A stretch of DNA of 64,000 nucleotides from CAYMAZ01 sp964388575 (GCA_964388575.1 CAYMAZ010000001.1:78280-142279); one strand, 5' to 3'. Counted from the first letter of the stretch, positions 53,130 through 61,414 are shown. The notes: generated from the sequence alone by a model not told the origin. Numbers and translations are program-made.

Positions 53130-54647
53130 ATGTCTGCAAGTTTCAGTTTCTCTCAACAGGACACCTATGATTATGTCAATCAGTGGGTGGACTGCACTGT
53201 CACTCTGCAGCAATGGATAGAATTCAAAACTGTTGACATCCGGGCGGAACTTGCAGCCCTCGGACTCACAAAGCAGCAATACACCAGCATTTACAAACAC
53301 CAGGTCAAACTCTTTTATGAGCAGGTAAACATCACATTCATCCGGCAGTACCGCGACCCCTTCGACCGCATTCAGGGCAGCGAGGAAAAACAACAAATTG
53401 CGCTCCGCGATCTCGAGCTCATTGAATTAATCACCAAAGAAACAGTCACAGCCTTTCAGCGGGAAAGCCTTAGGAATTTCCTTGATGTCAAATTCAGGAG
53501 GAAAACGGCAATGCAGATAGAACTCATCTTCAGAAACAAATTTCAATCCTCTGATAATTACTGCATTCATCATCCTGAAAGCTTCCTTCATGCTGCTGTA
53601 CTCCTCAGGTATAAAGAGCATCTCAAAAAATTCCTCAACATGAACGAGGCCATGAACGGAATAAGTGAAATGTTGTCTGAACTCAACAAATACGGAGGCA
53701 TTTCCTCAACACTTGTAAAAAGGATGAAAAACTTCTTTGTTGAGGCAAACCCATACAATGCAACATTCACATATTCATGTTTGGACTACATCATGTTAAT
53801 GGATGATATTTTTGAAAACCTATCCAATGAACTCACACTCACATATCCCCGCATCCCGATTTCAGACAAACAAATATTTTCCCGTTGCCTCATCAACAGG
53901 ATGCATGAACTCATTGATACCTTTGTGTACAAAGATACCACCCGTGCAGAACAATTGCTTGATGCATCTGAAACGGATATCTTCGAACTTGTTGACACAT
54001 TACTTTCCAATAAAAATATTGATAAAGCAACTTTTCCGGGACTGTTGACATGCACTCTGGATGAGATCAGTAACAATCCAGAATGCTCTGACAACGAAAC
54101 AGAGACCCATAAATCCTTCATAACCTTCGTGTCAGTCCATTTCATCATCCAGCTGTCAAACCACCTCAGGGACGCTGCAAACCCTCGTAGGGCCAAAATA
54201 AATGATACTATTGTTGACTATACCGAAAACGCAAACCCGAAGAACCCCACAAAAGTTTCCGAGACTGTTTATAGTAAAAATGTATCCTTTTCCTTGGTAT
54301 CAGGCAAAAATAAAGCTGTTCGCATCAAACGCCTTTACAAGTTCCTGATGGATAACAAATTCATTCACGAGGCAACATCTATTGAAGATTTCAGAGCTAT
54401 TTTCAATAATGAAATACCTGCTCAGCCGATTTGCTGGACAGGCAATATCTCAGAACTCTCATACTTCATCAAACTCATACATTCTGAAAAGCCTGTCATT
54501 AAAAAGATTTATCCATCCATCTGGCAGGTCGTCAACGATATTTTTGTTGATGCCAACGGAAAACCATTCGGATGGCAGCGGTTCCGGAAACAGTCTCTTC
54601 CGGGCACCGCCGATCTCCTTGAAACTGCTGTCTGGAACTTGACATAA
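53130..54647 (+). CDS. Mobile-element protein of unknown function
   Basis: The 505-residue soluble protein is mostly helical. The last ~90 residues (ICWTGNISELSYFIKLIHSE, WQVVNDIFVDANGKPFGWQR) resemble the C-terminal module seen in RteC-like and other regulatory proteins of Bacteroidetes integrative elements. The remainder matches nothing I know. Base composition is higher in GC, with more C-ending codons than the preceding host genes, consistent with transfer. It precedes the excisionase-like gene and iterons. Confidence 0.6.
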   Translation: MSASFSFSQQDTYDYVNQWVDCTVTLQQWIEFKTVDIRAELAALGLTKQQYTSIYKHQVKLFYEQVNITFIRQYRDPFDRIQGSEEKQQIALRDLELIELITKETVTAFQRESLRNFLDVKFRRKTAMQIELIFRNKFQSSDNYCIHHPESFLHAAVLLRYKEHLKKFLNMNEAMNGISEMLSELNKYGGISSTLVKRMKNFFVEANPYNATFTYSCLDYIMLMDDIFENLSNELTLTYPRIPISDKQIFSRCLINRMHELIDTFVYKDTTRAEQLLDASETDIFELVDTLLSNKNIDKATFPGLLTCTLDEISNNPECSDNETETHKSFITFVSVHFIIQLSNHLRDAANPRRAKINDTIVDYTENANPKNPTKVSETVYSKNVSFSLVSGKNKAVRIKRLYKFLMDNKFIHEATSIEDFRAIFNNEIPAQPICWTGNISELSYFIKLIHSEKPVIKKIYPSIWQVVNDIFVDANGKPFGWQRFRKQSLPGTADLLETAVWNLT

Positions 54648-54771
54648 GACTAGACACTAAAAAATATTTCAATTTTTTTTTTGATGTTTTGAAACTCATA
54701 TCTTTCTGATATGTTGAGGGTTGGGAAGTGTGCTTACTAGACACTACACTAGACACCAGGCACTAGACACT
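54648..54771. repeat. Four iteron-like ACTAGACAC repeats
   Basis: ACTAGACACT occurs at 54648-54657, 54736-54745 and 54762-54771, and ACTAGACACC at 54748-54757. Three lie within 36 bp with start spacings of 12 and 14. They sit just upstream of the HTH and primase-helicase genes. Operator or replication-initiation sites are both plausible. Confidence 0.75.
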
Positions 54772-54871
54772 TGCAAAAACTTTCCCCGAAAACGATCTTT
54801 ACAACCTGTTTCTGTTGCAACACGAAAACATAACAATTCAAATTTTTCAAACATTTTTAAACACCAAAACA

Positions 54872-55162
54872 ATGAACGTCATCACAATCGAATCTCAGGC
54901 TTTTATGAAAATCATGGATGATCTTGAAGCCATTAGAGCAAACTTAAACCAGAAATCCGCACAGAACCCCCTCAGCGAAAAATGGCTCGACATTCAGGAA
55001 ACTTGCCAGCTCCTCAAAGTGTCCAAAAGAACACTCCAGAACTACCGGGACAACGGCGTCCTTCCCTACAGCCAGATCGCCGGAAAGATCTATTTCAAGG
55101 CAAGCGACATTCAGACACATCTGGAAAATCACTACACCAAGCCACAACGTCCTAAGAAGTAA
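54872..55162 (+). CDS. Excisionase-like HTH protein
   Basis: The start ATG at 54872 (MNVITIESQAFMKIMDDLEA) gives 96 residues; a TTG at 54815 is also open but unlikely. The C-terminal half is a MerR/Xis-type winged helix (WLDIQETCQLLKVSKRTLQN, YFKASDIQTHLENHY). Such proteins control excision and gene expression in Bacteroidetes integrative elements. It lies 100 bases after the iterons and five bases before the primase-helicase gene. Confidence 0.85.
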   Translation: MNVITIESQAFMKIMDDLEAIRANLNQKSAQNPLSEKWLDIQETCQLLKVSKRTLQNYRDNGVLPYSQIAGKIYFKASDIQTHLENHYTKPQRPKK

Positions 55163-55166
55163 TACA

Positions 55167-57317
55167 ATGATAGTATCAGTATTTAAAAACTTCGTTCTCA
55201 AGACCGAAGACCTGCCACTGTCTGCTGTCCTGGAGCAAATCCGGGACGGCAGATACAGTGATATGGTCCGGCAGCTGCGAACACTTGTCATGCAGGGTCA
55301 GGATGAGGAATACAAAAAGCAGAAAAAGAAACTCCCTGCTTTTACAGTGTCCGGCACATTCAGCAATGGCCGCGACCAGGAAAAACTTGTCACACATTCC
55401 GGCTGCTATGTCCTCGACCTCGACCACCTCTCCGAAGATGAACTCTCTCTGGCCTTTCAGAAGATCTGCAACGACCCACACACGTATGCCTGTTTCAGAA
55501 GCCCCGGAAACCAGGGACTCAAGATCATCATCCGGGCTGATGGAACACCTCAGAACCACACCGCCACCTTTGAAGAACTCAGACAGTATTTTGAAAAACT
55601 TCTCGGAATTCCCGTTGACCCTTCCGGAAAAGACGTCACACGACTGTGCTTCTTTTCCCATGATCCTCAAATTTACATCAATGAACATGCACTCATTTAT
55701 AAAACAAAAACAGCCATGATCGAACAGGAAATACAATCCGTTACACAACAAATTGAATCAACACGAACCGATATCACCTCAGGATATCAGAACTGGCTCA
55801 ATATTGGCTTTGCCCTCGCTGATGCCCTGGGAGAAACTGGCAGGCAATACTTTCACAGAATCAGCAGCATAAACAGCAGCTACGATCAGAAAGCCTGTGA
55901 CAAACAGTTCGACAACTGTCTCAAATCCCGGAACTCAGGCATATCAGTCAAAACATTGTTTTACCTGGCAAAAGAAAGTGGAGTTGACATTTCAGCGATC
56001 AGATCCTGCACTCCCGACAACTCCGAAATCTCATCCGGCCTGATGCAGGACGATAAGAAAAAGAAAAGCAAAAAGGACCGCAATCTCTGGAATGAAATTG
56101 AAGCGTTTTTACAGCGTCATTACACCCTCAGATACAACACAGTGCTTTCCCGTCTTGAAATCCGTAAAATCAATGAGGCTGAATTCAAACCAATGACCGA
56201 CTACCTTGAAGGCTGCATACTCCGTTACCTCAACAGGAACCATAAAACAGTTTCTGTCACCAAACTCCGCAACATCCTCAACTCTGACTTTGCACCGCTC
56301 TATGATCCTTTCCTGGATTACTTCAACACTCTGCCACCCTGGGATGGGCAAACCGACCACATTCAGCAACTGGCCAACACCGTCAAAACCAATGACCCTG
56401 AATTCTGGACATATTGTTTCAGAAAATGGATTGTGGCAGTTGCTGCAGCAGCATACAGCCCCACAGTTGTCAACCACACCGCCATCATCATTTCAGGTCC
56501 TCAGGGCATCGGTAAAACAACCTGGCTGCTCAATCTTTGTCCGCCCGGTTTGAAGGATTACATGTTTTCCGGTACCATCAACCCCAACAACAAAGACACC
56601 TTCATGCAGTTGTCTGAATGCCTCCTCATCAACATGGACGAGTTGGAAAACATGAATAAAACCGAAATCGGCACACTCAAGGAAGTCATCACCAAGTCCA
56701 CCATCCGACTCCGCAGGTCCTATGGACACTACAATGAAAACCTCATCCGCAGAGCTTCATTCATGGGATCCGTCAACTCAGGGCAGTTCCTCAACGACCC
56801 CACAGGATCACGCCGTTTCCTCGCCTTCGAAGCCCTCGAAATAGACTTCAACCACAACGTTGACATCAATCTGGTCTATGCACAGGCATTGGCTCTCTAC
56901 CGGGAAGGCTTCAGATTCTACTTTGAAAAGGAAGACATCGCACGCATCAACGAAAACAATGAACGATTCAACATCCGCACTCTCGAAGAAGAACTCCTCC
57001 TAACGTTCTTCCAGCCTGTTGAGCCGGACAAATGCTCGTGCTTCATGACTGCATCTGAAATATTGGCACACATCTCACTTCACACAAAAGCACCCATGAA
57101 CAATACATCAAATGTTGCCATGGGAAGAATGTTGAAGAAGCATAACTTTATCAGGTCAAAAAAGAAAAGAGTCTATGTCTGGGCAGTTGATAAACTGGAT
57201 ATTTCCATGATTGAAAGGAATACACGGTCACTGGATGATGATTTTCCTGTTGCTGATACTTCTGATAATGAATACAATAACAACAGTTTTGAGCGGAATG
57301 ATGACCTTCCATTTTGA
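55167..57317 (+). CDS. BT4734-type/PriCT-2/VirE-domain primase-helicase
   Basis: The 716-residue protein has an N-terminal BT4734/BF3469-like primase domain (residues about 60-170: GCYVLDLDHLSEDELSLAFQ, FRSPGNQGLKIIIRADG). A PriCT-2-like helical segment follows (about 200-275), and then a VirE/VapE AAA-like domain with Walker A GPQGIGKTTW at about 443-452 and INMDELENMNK. These proteins replicate mobile elements after excision. The tail is acidic and low in complexity. GC content and codon use are above the host genes. It follows the HTH gene by four bases. Confidence 0.88.
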   Translation: MIVSVFKNFVLKTEDLPLSAVLEQIRDGRYSDMVRQLRTLVMQGQDEEYKKQKKKLPAFTVSGTFSNGRDQEKLVTHSGCYVLDLDHLSEDELSLAFQKICNDPHTYACFRSPGNQGLKIIIRADGTPQNHTATFEELRQYFEKLLGIPVDPSGKDVTRLCFFSHDPQIYINEHALIYKTKTAMIEQEIQSVTQQIESTRTDITSGYQNWLNIGFALADALGETGRQYFHRISSINSSYDQKACDKQFDNCLKSRNSGISVKTLFYLAKESGVDISAIRSCTPDNSEISSGLMQDDKKKKSKKDRNLWNEIEAFLQRHYTLRYNTVLSRLEIRKINEAEFKPMTDYLEGCILRYLNRNHKTVSVTKLRNILNSDFAPLYDPFLDYFNTLPPWDGQTDHIQQLANTVKTNDPEFWTYCFRKWIVAVAAAAYSPTVVNHTAIIISGPQGIGKTTWLLNLCPPGLKDYMFSGTINPNNKDTFMQLSECLLINMDELENMNKTEIGTLKEVITKSTIRLRRSYGHYNENLIRRASFMGSVNSGQFLNDPTGSRRFLAFEALEIDFNHNVDINLVYAQALALYREGFRFYFEKEDIARINENNERFNIRTLEEELLLTFFQPVEPDKCSCFMTASEILAHISLHTKAPMNNTSNVAMGRMLKKHNFIRSKKKRVYVWAVDKLDISMIERNTRSLDDDFPVADTSDNEYNNNSFERNDDLPF

Positions 57318-57330
57318 AATCATCTCAAAA

Positions 57331-57495
57331 GGGGGTAGGATGGGTAAGATAAAACAGCATAAAAACTTTTTTTTATTTTTCTATATAAAAAATATCATCA
57401 TAACATAAAGATATACAATGAATTACAAACATAAAAACACATACGAAAAATAAAAGTTTTTTTTTAATTCAAAACATCTTACCCATCTTACCCTG
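57331..57495. repeat. Inverted GGTAAGATG elements after the primase gene
   Basis: GGGGTAGGATGGGTAAGAT (57332-57350) is an imperfect reverse complement of CATCTTACCCATCTTACCCT (57475-57494). The latter, extended to 27 bp (57469-57495), recurs directly at 60493-60519. The DNA between is AT-rich, with T-runs and no gene. Confidence 0.75.
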
Positions 57496-57673
57496 CTAAA
57501 AAAATGTTTTTATTTCATTACGCACTCTATTTTCATTTTTATTACACAGAAAATTTAAACATCATAATATTCACATTTTTTAAAGTCTTTTTCCGATATT
57601 GATATTGAATAAGCTAAATTTCTCTGTAATTTAGCACTGTTTATTGAATTTTTTTATTGATTATTTTATCTTT
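57496..57673. other. AT-rich leader of the polymerase-like gene
   Basis: No ORF. It contains TTTAGCACTG at 57630-57639, a motif that recurs at 58989-58998, 60583-60592 and, degenerate, beyond. TAATTTAG just there could serve as a weak -7 box. Confidence 0.4.
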
Positions 57674-58963
57674 ATGAACTTCTTTCCAATTCTCAGACAA
57701 AAGGTTTATGAGGGTGCTGCAAGAAAAAATCTTGAAATGTCTGACCTTGTTTTTGACAGGATTAAAAAAGAACTGGATGTGATTGAAAAAATGGATTTAG
57801 CTGAATATTTCTATATCTTCTCTCTGATTGCTGATATTTGCAACACCAAGAATTGGCTCCGTTCCCCGGGCAGAAGTACTGCTCCGGGTTCTATGGTGAA
57901 TTATTGTCTTGATATCACAATGATTAACCCAATGAATGAAAACCTTATTTTTGAATGTTTTCTAAATCCAGAGGTTTCAAAATTTGCTAACATCGATATT
58001 GATATTTCATCAGACAATCGTGATGAATTAATTGCATATCTGAAACAAAATATCTCTGAGTTTTCTTTTGGAAAAGTTGTTTTTCTCCCTTCTGAAAATG
58101 ACTCAACAGATTATGAATCAATGATTATCAATAAAATCGAATATAAGATTAACCCCTGTTCTTTGATTATTATAAAGTATCCTTATAGTCTCGGTGTTGA
58201 ATACAGTGTTATTTCAGATGAGTTATATTTTACAATAAATGATAAATTCAATGATTATGAAAAATTGATGAAATTCAGATATAATATTGTGGAAAACAAC
58301 TATTTGTCTCTTATTTCTGAAATATCTCAAAAAATTCCGGCTGAGTTTCATCCATATCAGGTTCCTTTAAATGATGCTGCAACCTTTGATTTTTTATGCA
58401 CCAGCAATGATTTTTCCGGTATCTTTCAACTTAACAACGAATTTTCAAAATCTAATTTATCTGATTTTAATCCTCGTTGTTTGAATGACCTGGCTAGTTT
58501 TAAATTGTTGGCATTCCCACCAACTATACAATTGTTTCATGAAGCTTATGATAACAAGCTTTATGGATACATTGATCAATTCCAGGGGGATCCTCGTGTA
58601 AATGAACTATTATCGCCCACTTTTGGAGTTATGATTTACAGAGAAACATTTATTCAAATTGCAAATTGTATTGCTGGTTTTGATTTAAATAAGGCCGCTA
58701 CAAGCTATAAAATCTTAATATCTAGTAAAAACGATCAAAAAAAATCTCAATTTTATTCTTCATTTGAGCACGGTTGTCATCTAAATAGTTCTTTAACTTC
58801 AAATGAAATAGAAAGGTTAATCTTGATGATTAAAAAAAATATTCGCTATACTTTTATCAAATCACATATCCTAAGCTATGCCATCATAACATATTGGTGT
58901 GCTTTTTATAAAGTGCATTTTCATAAGCTTTTTAATAAACTAAAAAATAAAAATGCTATATGA
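57674..58963 (+). CDS. Short, degenerate DNA polymerase III alpha (DnaE)-like protein
   Basis: The start ATG at 57674 gives 429 residues; a TTG at 57644 is also open. The protein aligns by eye to the palm and fingers of C-family polymerases: RSPGRSTAPGSMVNYCLDIT for GPGRGSAAGSLVAYALxIT, FECFLNPE, FQLNNEFSKSNLSDFNP, TFGVMIYRETFIQIANCIAG and FIKSHILSYAI. The two palm aspartates are kept (Asp 108 and Asp 110 in NIDIDIS). The third, in KFDFLGL, reads KFRYNIV with Arg 202, and the thumb region is shortened. PHP, HhH and OB domains are absent. It is therefore likely inactive as a polymerase, perhaps a regulator or decoy. It is AT-rich and unlike the neighbouring primase gene. Confidence 0.75.
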   Translation: MNFFPILRQKVYEGAARKNLEMSDLVFDRIKKELDVIEKMDLAEYFYIFSLIADICNTKNWLRSPGRSTAPGSMVNYCLDITMINPMNENLIFECFLNPEVSKFANIDIDISSDNRDELIAYLKQNISEFSFGKVVFLPSENDSTDYESMIINKIEYKINPCSLIIIKYPYSLGVEYSVISDELYFTINDKFNDYEKLMKFRYNIVENNYLSLISEISQKIPAEFHPYQVPLNDAATFDFLCTSNDFSGIFQLNNEFSKSNLSDFNPRCLNDLASFKLLAFPPTIQLFHEAYDNKLYGYIDQFQGDPRVNELLSPTFGVMIYRETFIQIANCIAGFDLNKAATSYKILISSKNDQKKSQFYSSFEHGCHLNSSLTSNEIERLILMIKKNIRYTFIKSHILSYAIITYWCAFYKVHFHKLFNKLKNKNAI

Positions 58964-58988
58964 AAGATATTTTATTGAAATGGAATAA

Positions 58989-59000
58989 TTTAGCACTGAA
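58989..59000. repeat. TTTAGCACTGAA motif copy
   Basis: The motif TTTAGCACTGAA recurs here between the polymerase-like gene and the small peptide ORF, and again within the cassette boundary at 60583-60594. A shorter form lies at 57630. Its role is unknown. Confidence 0.5.
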
Positions 59001-59013
59001 TCGGTGGTCTACA

Positions 59014-59121
59014 TTAGTCCGGAATTGTCAATTCCCTAATGAATCTTTTCTCTTGCTCACGGCCTCGTGGGCTCATACTCCAAAATGACCCCAAACTACT
59101 TTCTGAGGAACTATCATTCAT
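59014..59121 (-). CDS. Candidate 35-residue RiPP precursor peptide
   Basis: An ORF of 36 codons starts 25 bases after the radical SAM stop, on the same strand. It reads MNDSSSESSLGSFWSMSPRG at the start and ends with a charged part closing in FIRELTIPD. Ser, Trp, Met and charged residues resemble substrates of peptide-modifying radical SAM enzymes. Its base composition is richer in GC than the surrounding AT-rich DNA, as expected for constrained coding. No Shine-Dalgarno is evident, which is normal in this phylum. A chance ORF cannot be excluded. Confidence 0.45.
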   Translation of the reverse strand: MNDSSSESSLGSFWSMSPRGREQEKRFIRELTIPD

Positions 59122-59146
59122 TCTTTAGGCAATTGTAAAATACGAA

Positions 59147-60391
59147 TTACTCACACAGCAGATTCATCTCAGCAGCAATCTGCCTGTGAACTTTTTCTAT
59201 TTCAATATTTGGTCTTTTATAATAAGCATCTATTGCTTTTGCAAGAACGATCATTTTCGTACATTCATGAATAATTGGGCGATAAAGATGTAAATATGGA
59301 TCCACAAAATTTGCCATTGCTTCAATTGTATTCTGTTCTACTGAAAAAATTCTGGCTGTATCCGACTCTGGAAATGTATTAATGAGATTTATTAATGAGT
59401 TTCTATTTATGTTCCCAACATTATTCAGTCCGTTTGCATATATACATGATCTAACATCACCATAAGGATTTATGTGAAGTATTTGTGGCCTGTAAAAGCC
59501 TGCTCTTTTACAGGCACATCTATTTGTTTGTTTTTCAAATAAATGTTCTGACAAATCAGCAGCATTTCCAACATCTACCATTTCCATTCTGACAGGAATG
59601 CAATATTTTAGTTGTTTCCCAATTTTTGATTTTATCTTTTCTAGTTTTTGAGAAATTTGAACTGATTCAAGACCTGTGAAAATAATCTGATAAAGTATTT
59701 CTGATTCTTCACATAGCCTGATAGATTCAATTAGTTCATCGGAATTTTGATTGGTTTCATTATATCTGATATCATAACTAAATGCAAATAATAATAGACC
59801 GTTCGCTTTTAAAAAACTTACTAACTCTCTTGGTTCTGAAAATTTAATATGACAAATTGTGAAATTCTTTTTTAGTGCCCACCAACTGTTTGTGTTTATC
59901 CTGTATGGTATTTTTAGTGAATGTACATATTCGATTATATCAAAGAAATCATCACGGTTCCCCAAAACTTCACCACCTGTGAAATTTAACCCTCTGCTAC
60001 AAAGTCCCAGTGCATATGCAAAAAAGATTGTTTCCAGTACTTTTTCGGTAGAAAGTTGATTTATGACATCTAACTTCAGCTTTGCTTGCAAACAATGTGG
60101 ACAATTCATTCCACACTGGTAAGTTAATTCAAAATTTATAGTATCGGTAAACATTAATGTGCAATCCCGACTTGAATTTTGTACATTGTGTTCTGAGATG
60201 AGTCCATTTTTTAATAGTAAAGGCAAATTGTTTTCAATTACTGACTCGTTTAAATAATATTTATTGTAATAAACTTTCAGCAAAAATGCATAAAGCGATG
60301 CTGCATCGTTTGGGAAAAGTATTCTCAAACTTCGTTTAAGTCTCTTTCTTGCTATTAAAATTCTTAAAAGTTCTGTTGAATAATATTTCAT
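59147..60391 (-). CDS. Radical SAM protein with C-terminal SPASM-like cysteines
   Basis: The 414-residue protein has the radical SAM cluster motif C-x3-C-x2-C (Cys 93, 97, 100 in LTYQCGMNCPHCLQAKL) and GGE at 139-141. A C-terminal cysteine set (292, 294, 316, 377, 413, context NRCACKRAGFYRP and GDVRSC) suits an auxiliary iron-sulfur cluster as in SPASM/Twitch peptide maturases. The first ~85 residues form a helical domain that could be a peptide-recognition element. It is flanked downstream by a 35-residue ORF and upstream by the 27-bp direct repeat. The specific family is not recognised. Confidence 0.82.
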   Translation of the reverse strand: MKYYSTELLRILIARKRLKRSLRILFPNDAASLYAFLLKVYYNKYYLNESVIENNLPLLLKNGLISEHNVQNSSRDCTLMFTDTINFELTYQCGMNCPHCLQAKLKLDVINQLSTEKVLETIFFAYALGLCSRGLNFTGGEVLGNRDDFFDIIEYVHSLKIPYRINTNSWWALKKNFTICHIKFSEPRELVSFLKANGLLLFAFSYDIRYNETNQNSDELIESIRLCEESEILYQIIFTGLESVQISQKLEKIKSKIGKQLKYCIPVRMEMVDVGNAADLSEHLFEKQTNRCACKRAGFYRPQILHINPYGDVRSCIYANGLNNVGNINRNSLINLINTFPESDTARIFSVEQNTIEAMANFVDPYLHLYRPIIHECTKMIVLAKAIDAYYKRPNIEIEKVHRQIAAEMNLLCE

Positions 60392-60492
60392 TTGTTAAAG
60401 TCAAAAAAAAGTTTTTTTGTCAAATATATTTGGTTTTTCTATAATAAATCAATATTTCATTATTTCTTTCACTTTTTGCAATTTTTTGTAAA

Positions 60493-60519
60493 TCAAAACA
60501 TCTTACCCATCTTACCCTG
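60493..60519. repeat. Second copy of the 27-bp direct repeat
   Basis: Identical to 57469-57495 (core CATCTTACCCATCTTACCCT). The pair brackets the polymerase-like, peptide and radical SAM genes, about 3.0 kb apart. Confidence 0.85.
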
Positions 60520-60540
60520 ATAGTTGGTTTGCGTCCGTCA

Positions 60541-60686
60541 AAATGCCCTATAATGGTTCGCAGCTACACGCAGGTGGGGATTTTTAGCACTGAACTTCAT
60601 TAAAAGTACAGAACTTTGATTTAGCACTTCACTTTCATAAAAGCACTGAACCCCACTTGCGTGTAGGTGCTGTTATCGGTTCGGGC
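60541..60686. repeat. Structured cassette boundary: inverted arms enclosing four ~19-bp repeats
   Basis: CAGCTACACGCAGGTGGGG (60561-60579) and CCCCACTTGCGTGTAGG with GTGCTG (60651-60672) form inverted arms. Between them are four imperfect repeats of about 19 bp with the core AGCACTGAACTT (starting near 60582, 60602, 60621 and 60639). The outer flanks share TATAATGGTTCG (60550-60560) and TTATCGGTTCG (60673-60683). This looks like a folded recombination or cassette-end site, although it is not a canonical attC. Confidence 0.65.
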
Positions 60687-61414
60687 TTTCTTTTCTGACA
60701 TCATTTAATTTCACTTTTGTGGTTCAAGTGCCGACATATTCTCTTTCATTGAGCAAAGCATATGTTCAGTCTCAGCAGCTTTTAGTTGTTGCATTGGTTT
60801 AGGCATTTCTTTGATTTCAACGTATTTTTTCTTTGAACTTCCTTGTTCTACGTATCCTTTTTCTTCAAGTATTTCCATTCCTTTTCTTGCTCCTGCGTGC
60901 AAATAAATTTTGTCTGGTTCAATATTTAAGTGAGAGGCGATACGCATCGAGGTATCGTAAATAGAAAGTTCACCAAATCCTTTAACCTTGCTTTCTGTAA
61001 CAATTTGGAAAATCTCGTCAAAGGTTCTTGCTTTAAGTATGTCATTCATTCTCTTTATAAGATTTTCCCTTACTTGTTTTGATACTTCAAATGGAACTCC
61101 CCTTTGATTTCCTTCCTTGTCAAGGAATACTTCTTGGTGATTATGTCTAATGAAATATTCAATTCCATTATTGGTCAATTTGAAAATTCCGTCTGCTGCG
61201 TGAACAATTACTTCTGTCAGATTTGGAAGTTCTTTGTAAAAGCTCAAATATTTGTCTAAGTAGTTTGAGTGGGTTTCAAAGAAAAAATGTGTCGTGATAC
61301 TATTCCCGTCTTTGTCACGATATTTCCAAAACTTATAATCTTCTGTTTTGTATTGTTTTATTAATTCTTCAAGTGTCATATTAATGTGTTTTGTTTTTTA
61401 GCCTGACCGATAAC
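60672..61414. mobile_element. One-gene cassette with inverted ends
   Basis: The left end GTTATCGGTTCGGGC and the right end GCCTGACCGATAAC are imperfect inverted repeats (GTTATCGGT shared exactly). They enclose a single gene whose stop lies 24 bases from the left end. The unit resembles an integron-like cassette, but the ends do not fit RYYYAAC/GTTRRRY, so the mobilising enzyme is unknown. Confidence 0.5.
60711..61379 (-). CDS. Hypothetical cassette protein
   Basis: The 222-residue soluble protein has no membrane segment. A recognisable patch is GFGELSIYDTSMRIASHLNI followed by PDKIYLHAGARKGMEIL, a motif of YDT..RI..HL...P..VYLHAG type that I associate with small hypothetical proteins in gene cassettes. 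The N-terminal half may bind nucleic acid. It is the only gene between the inverted ends GTTATCGGTTCGGGC (60672-60686) and GCCTGACCGATAAC (61401-61414). No function is proposed. Confidence 0.65.
   Translation of the reverse strand: MTLEELIKQYKTEDYKFWKYRDKDGNSITTHFFFETHSNYLDKYLSFYKELPNLTEVIVHAADGIFKLTNNGIEYFIRHNHQEVFLDKEGNQRGVPFEVSKQVRENLIKRMNDILKARTFDEIFQIVTESKVKGFGELSIYDTSMRIASHLNIEPDKIYLHAGARKGMEILEEKGYVEQGSSKKKYVEIKEMPKPMQQLKAAETEHMLCSMKENMSALEPQK

Noticed and set aside
60580..60650. CRISPR-like array
   Set aside because: The four units of about 19 bp are degenerate and contiguous without spacers of constant length, and no cas gene is present.
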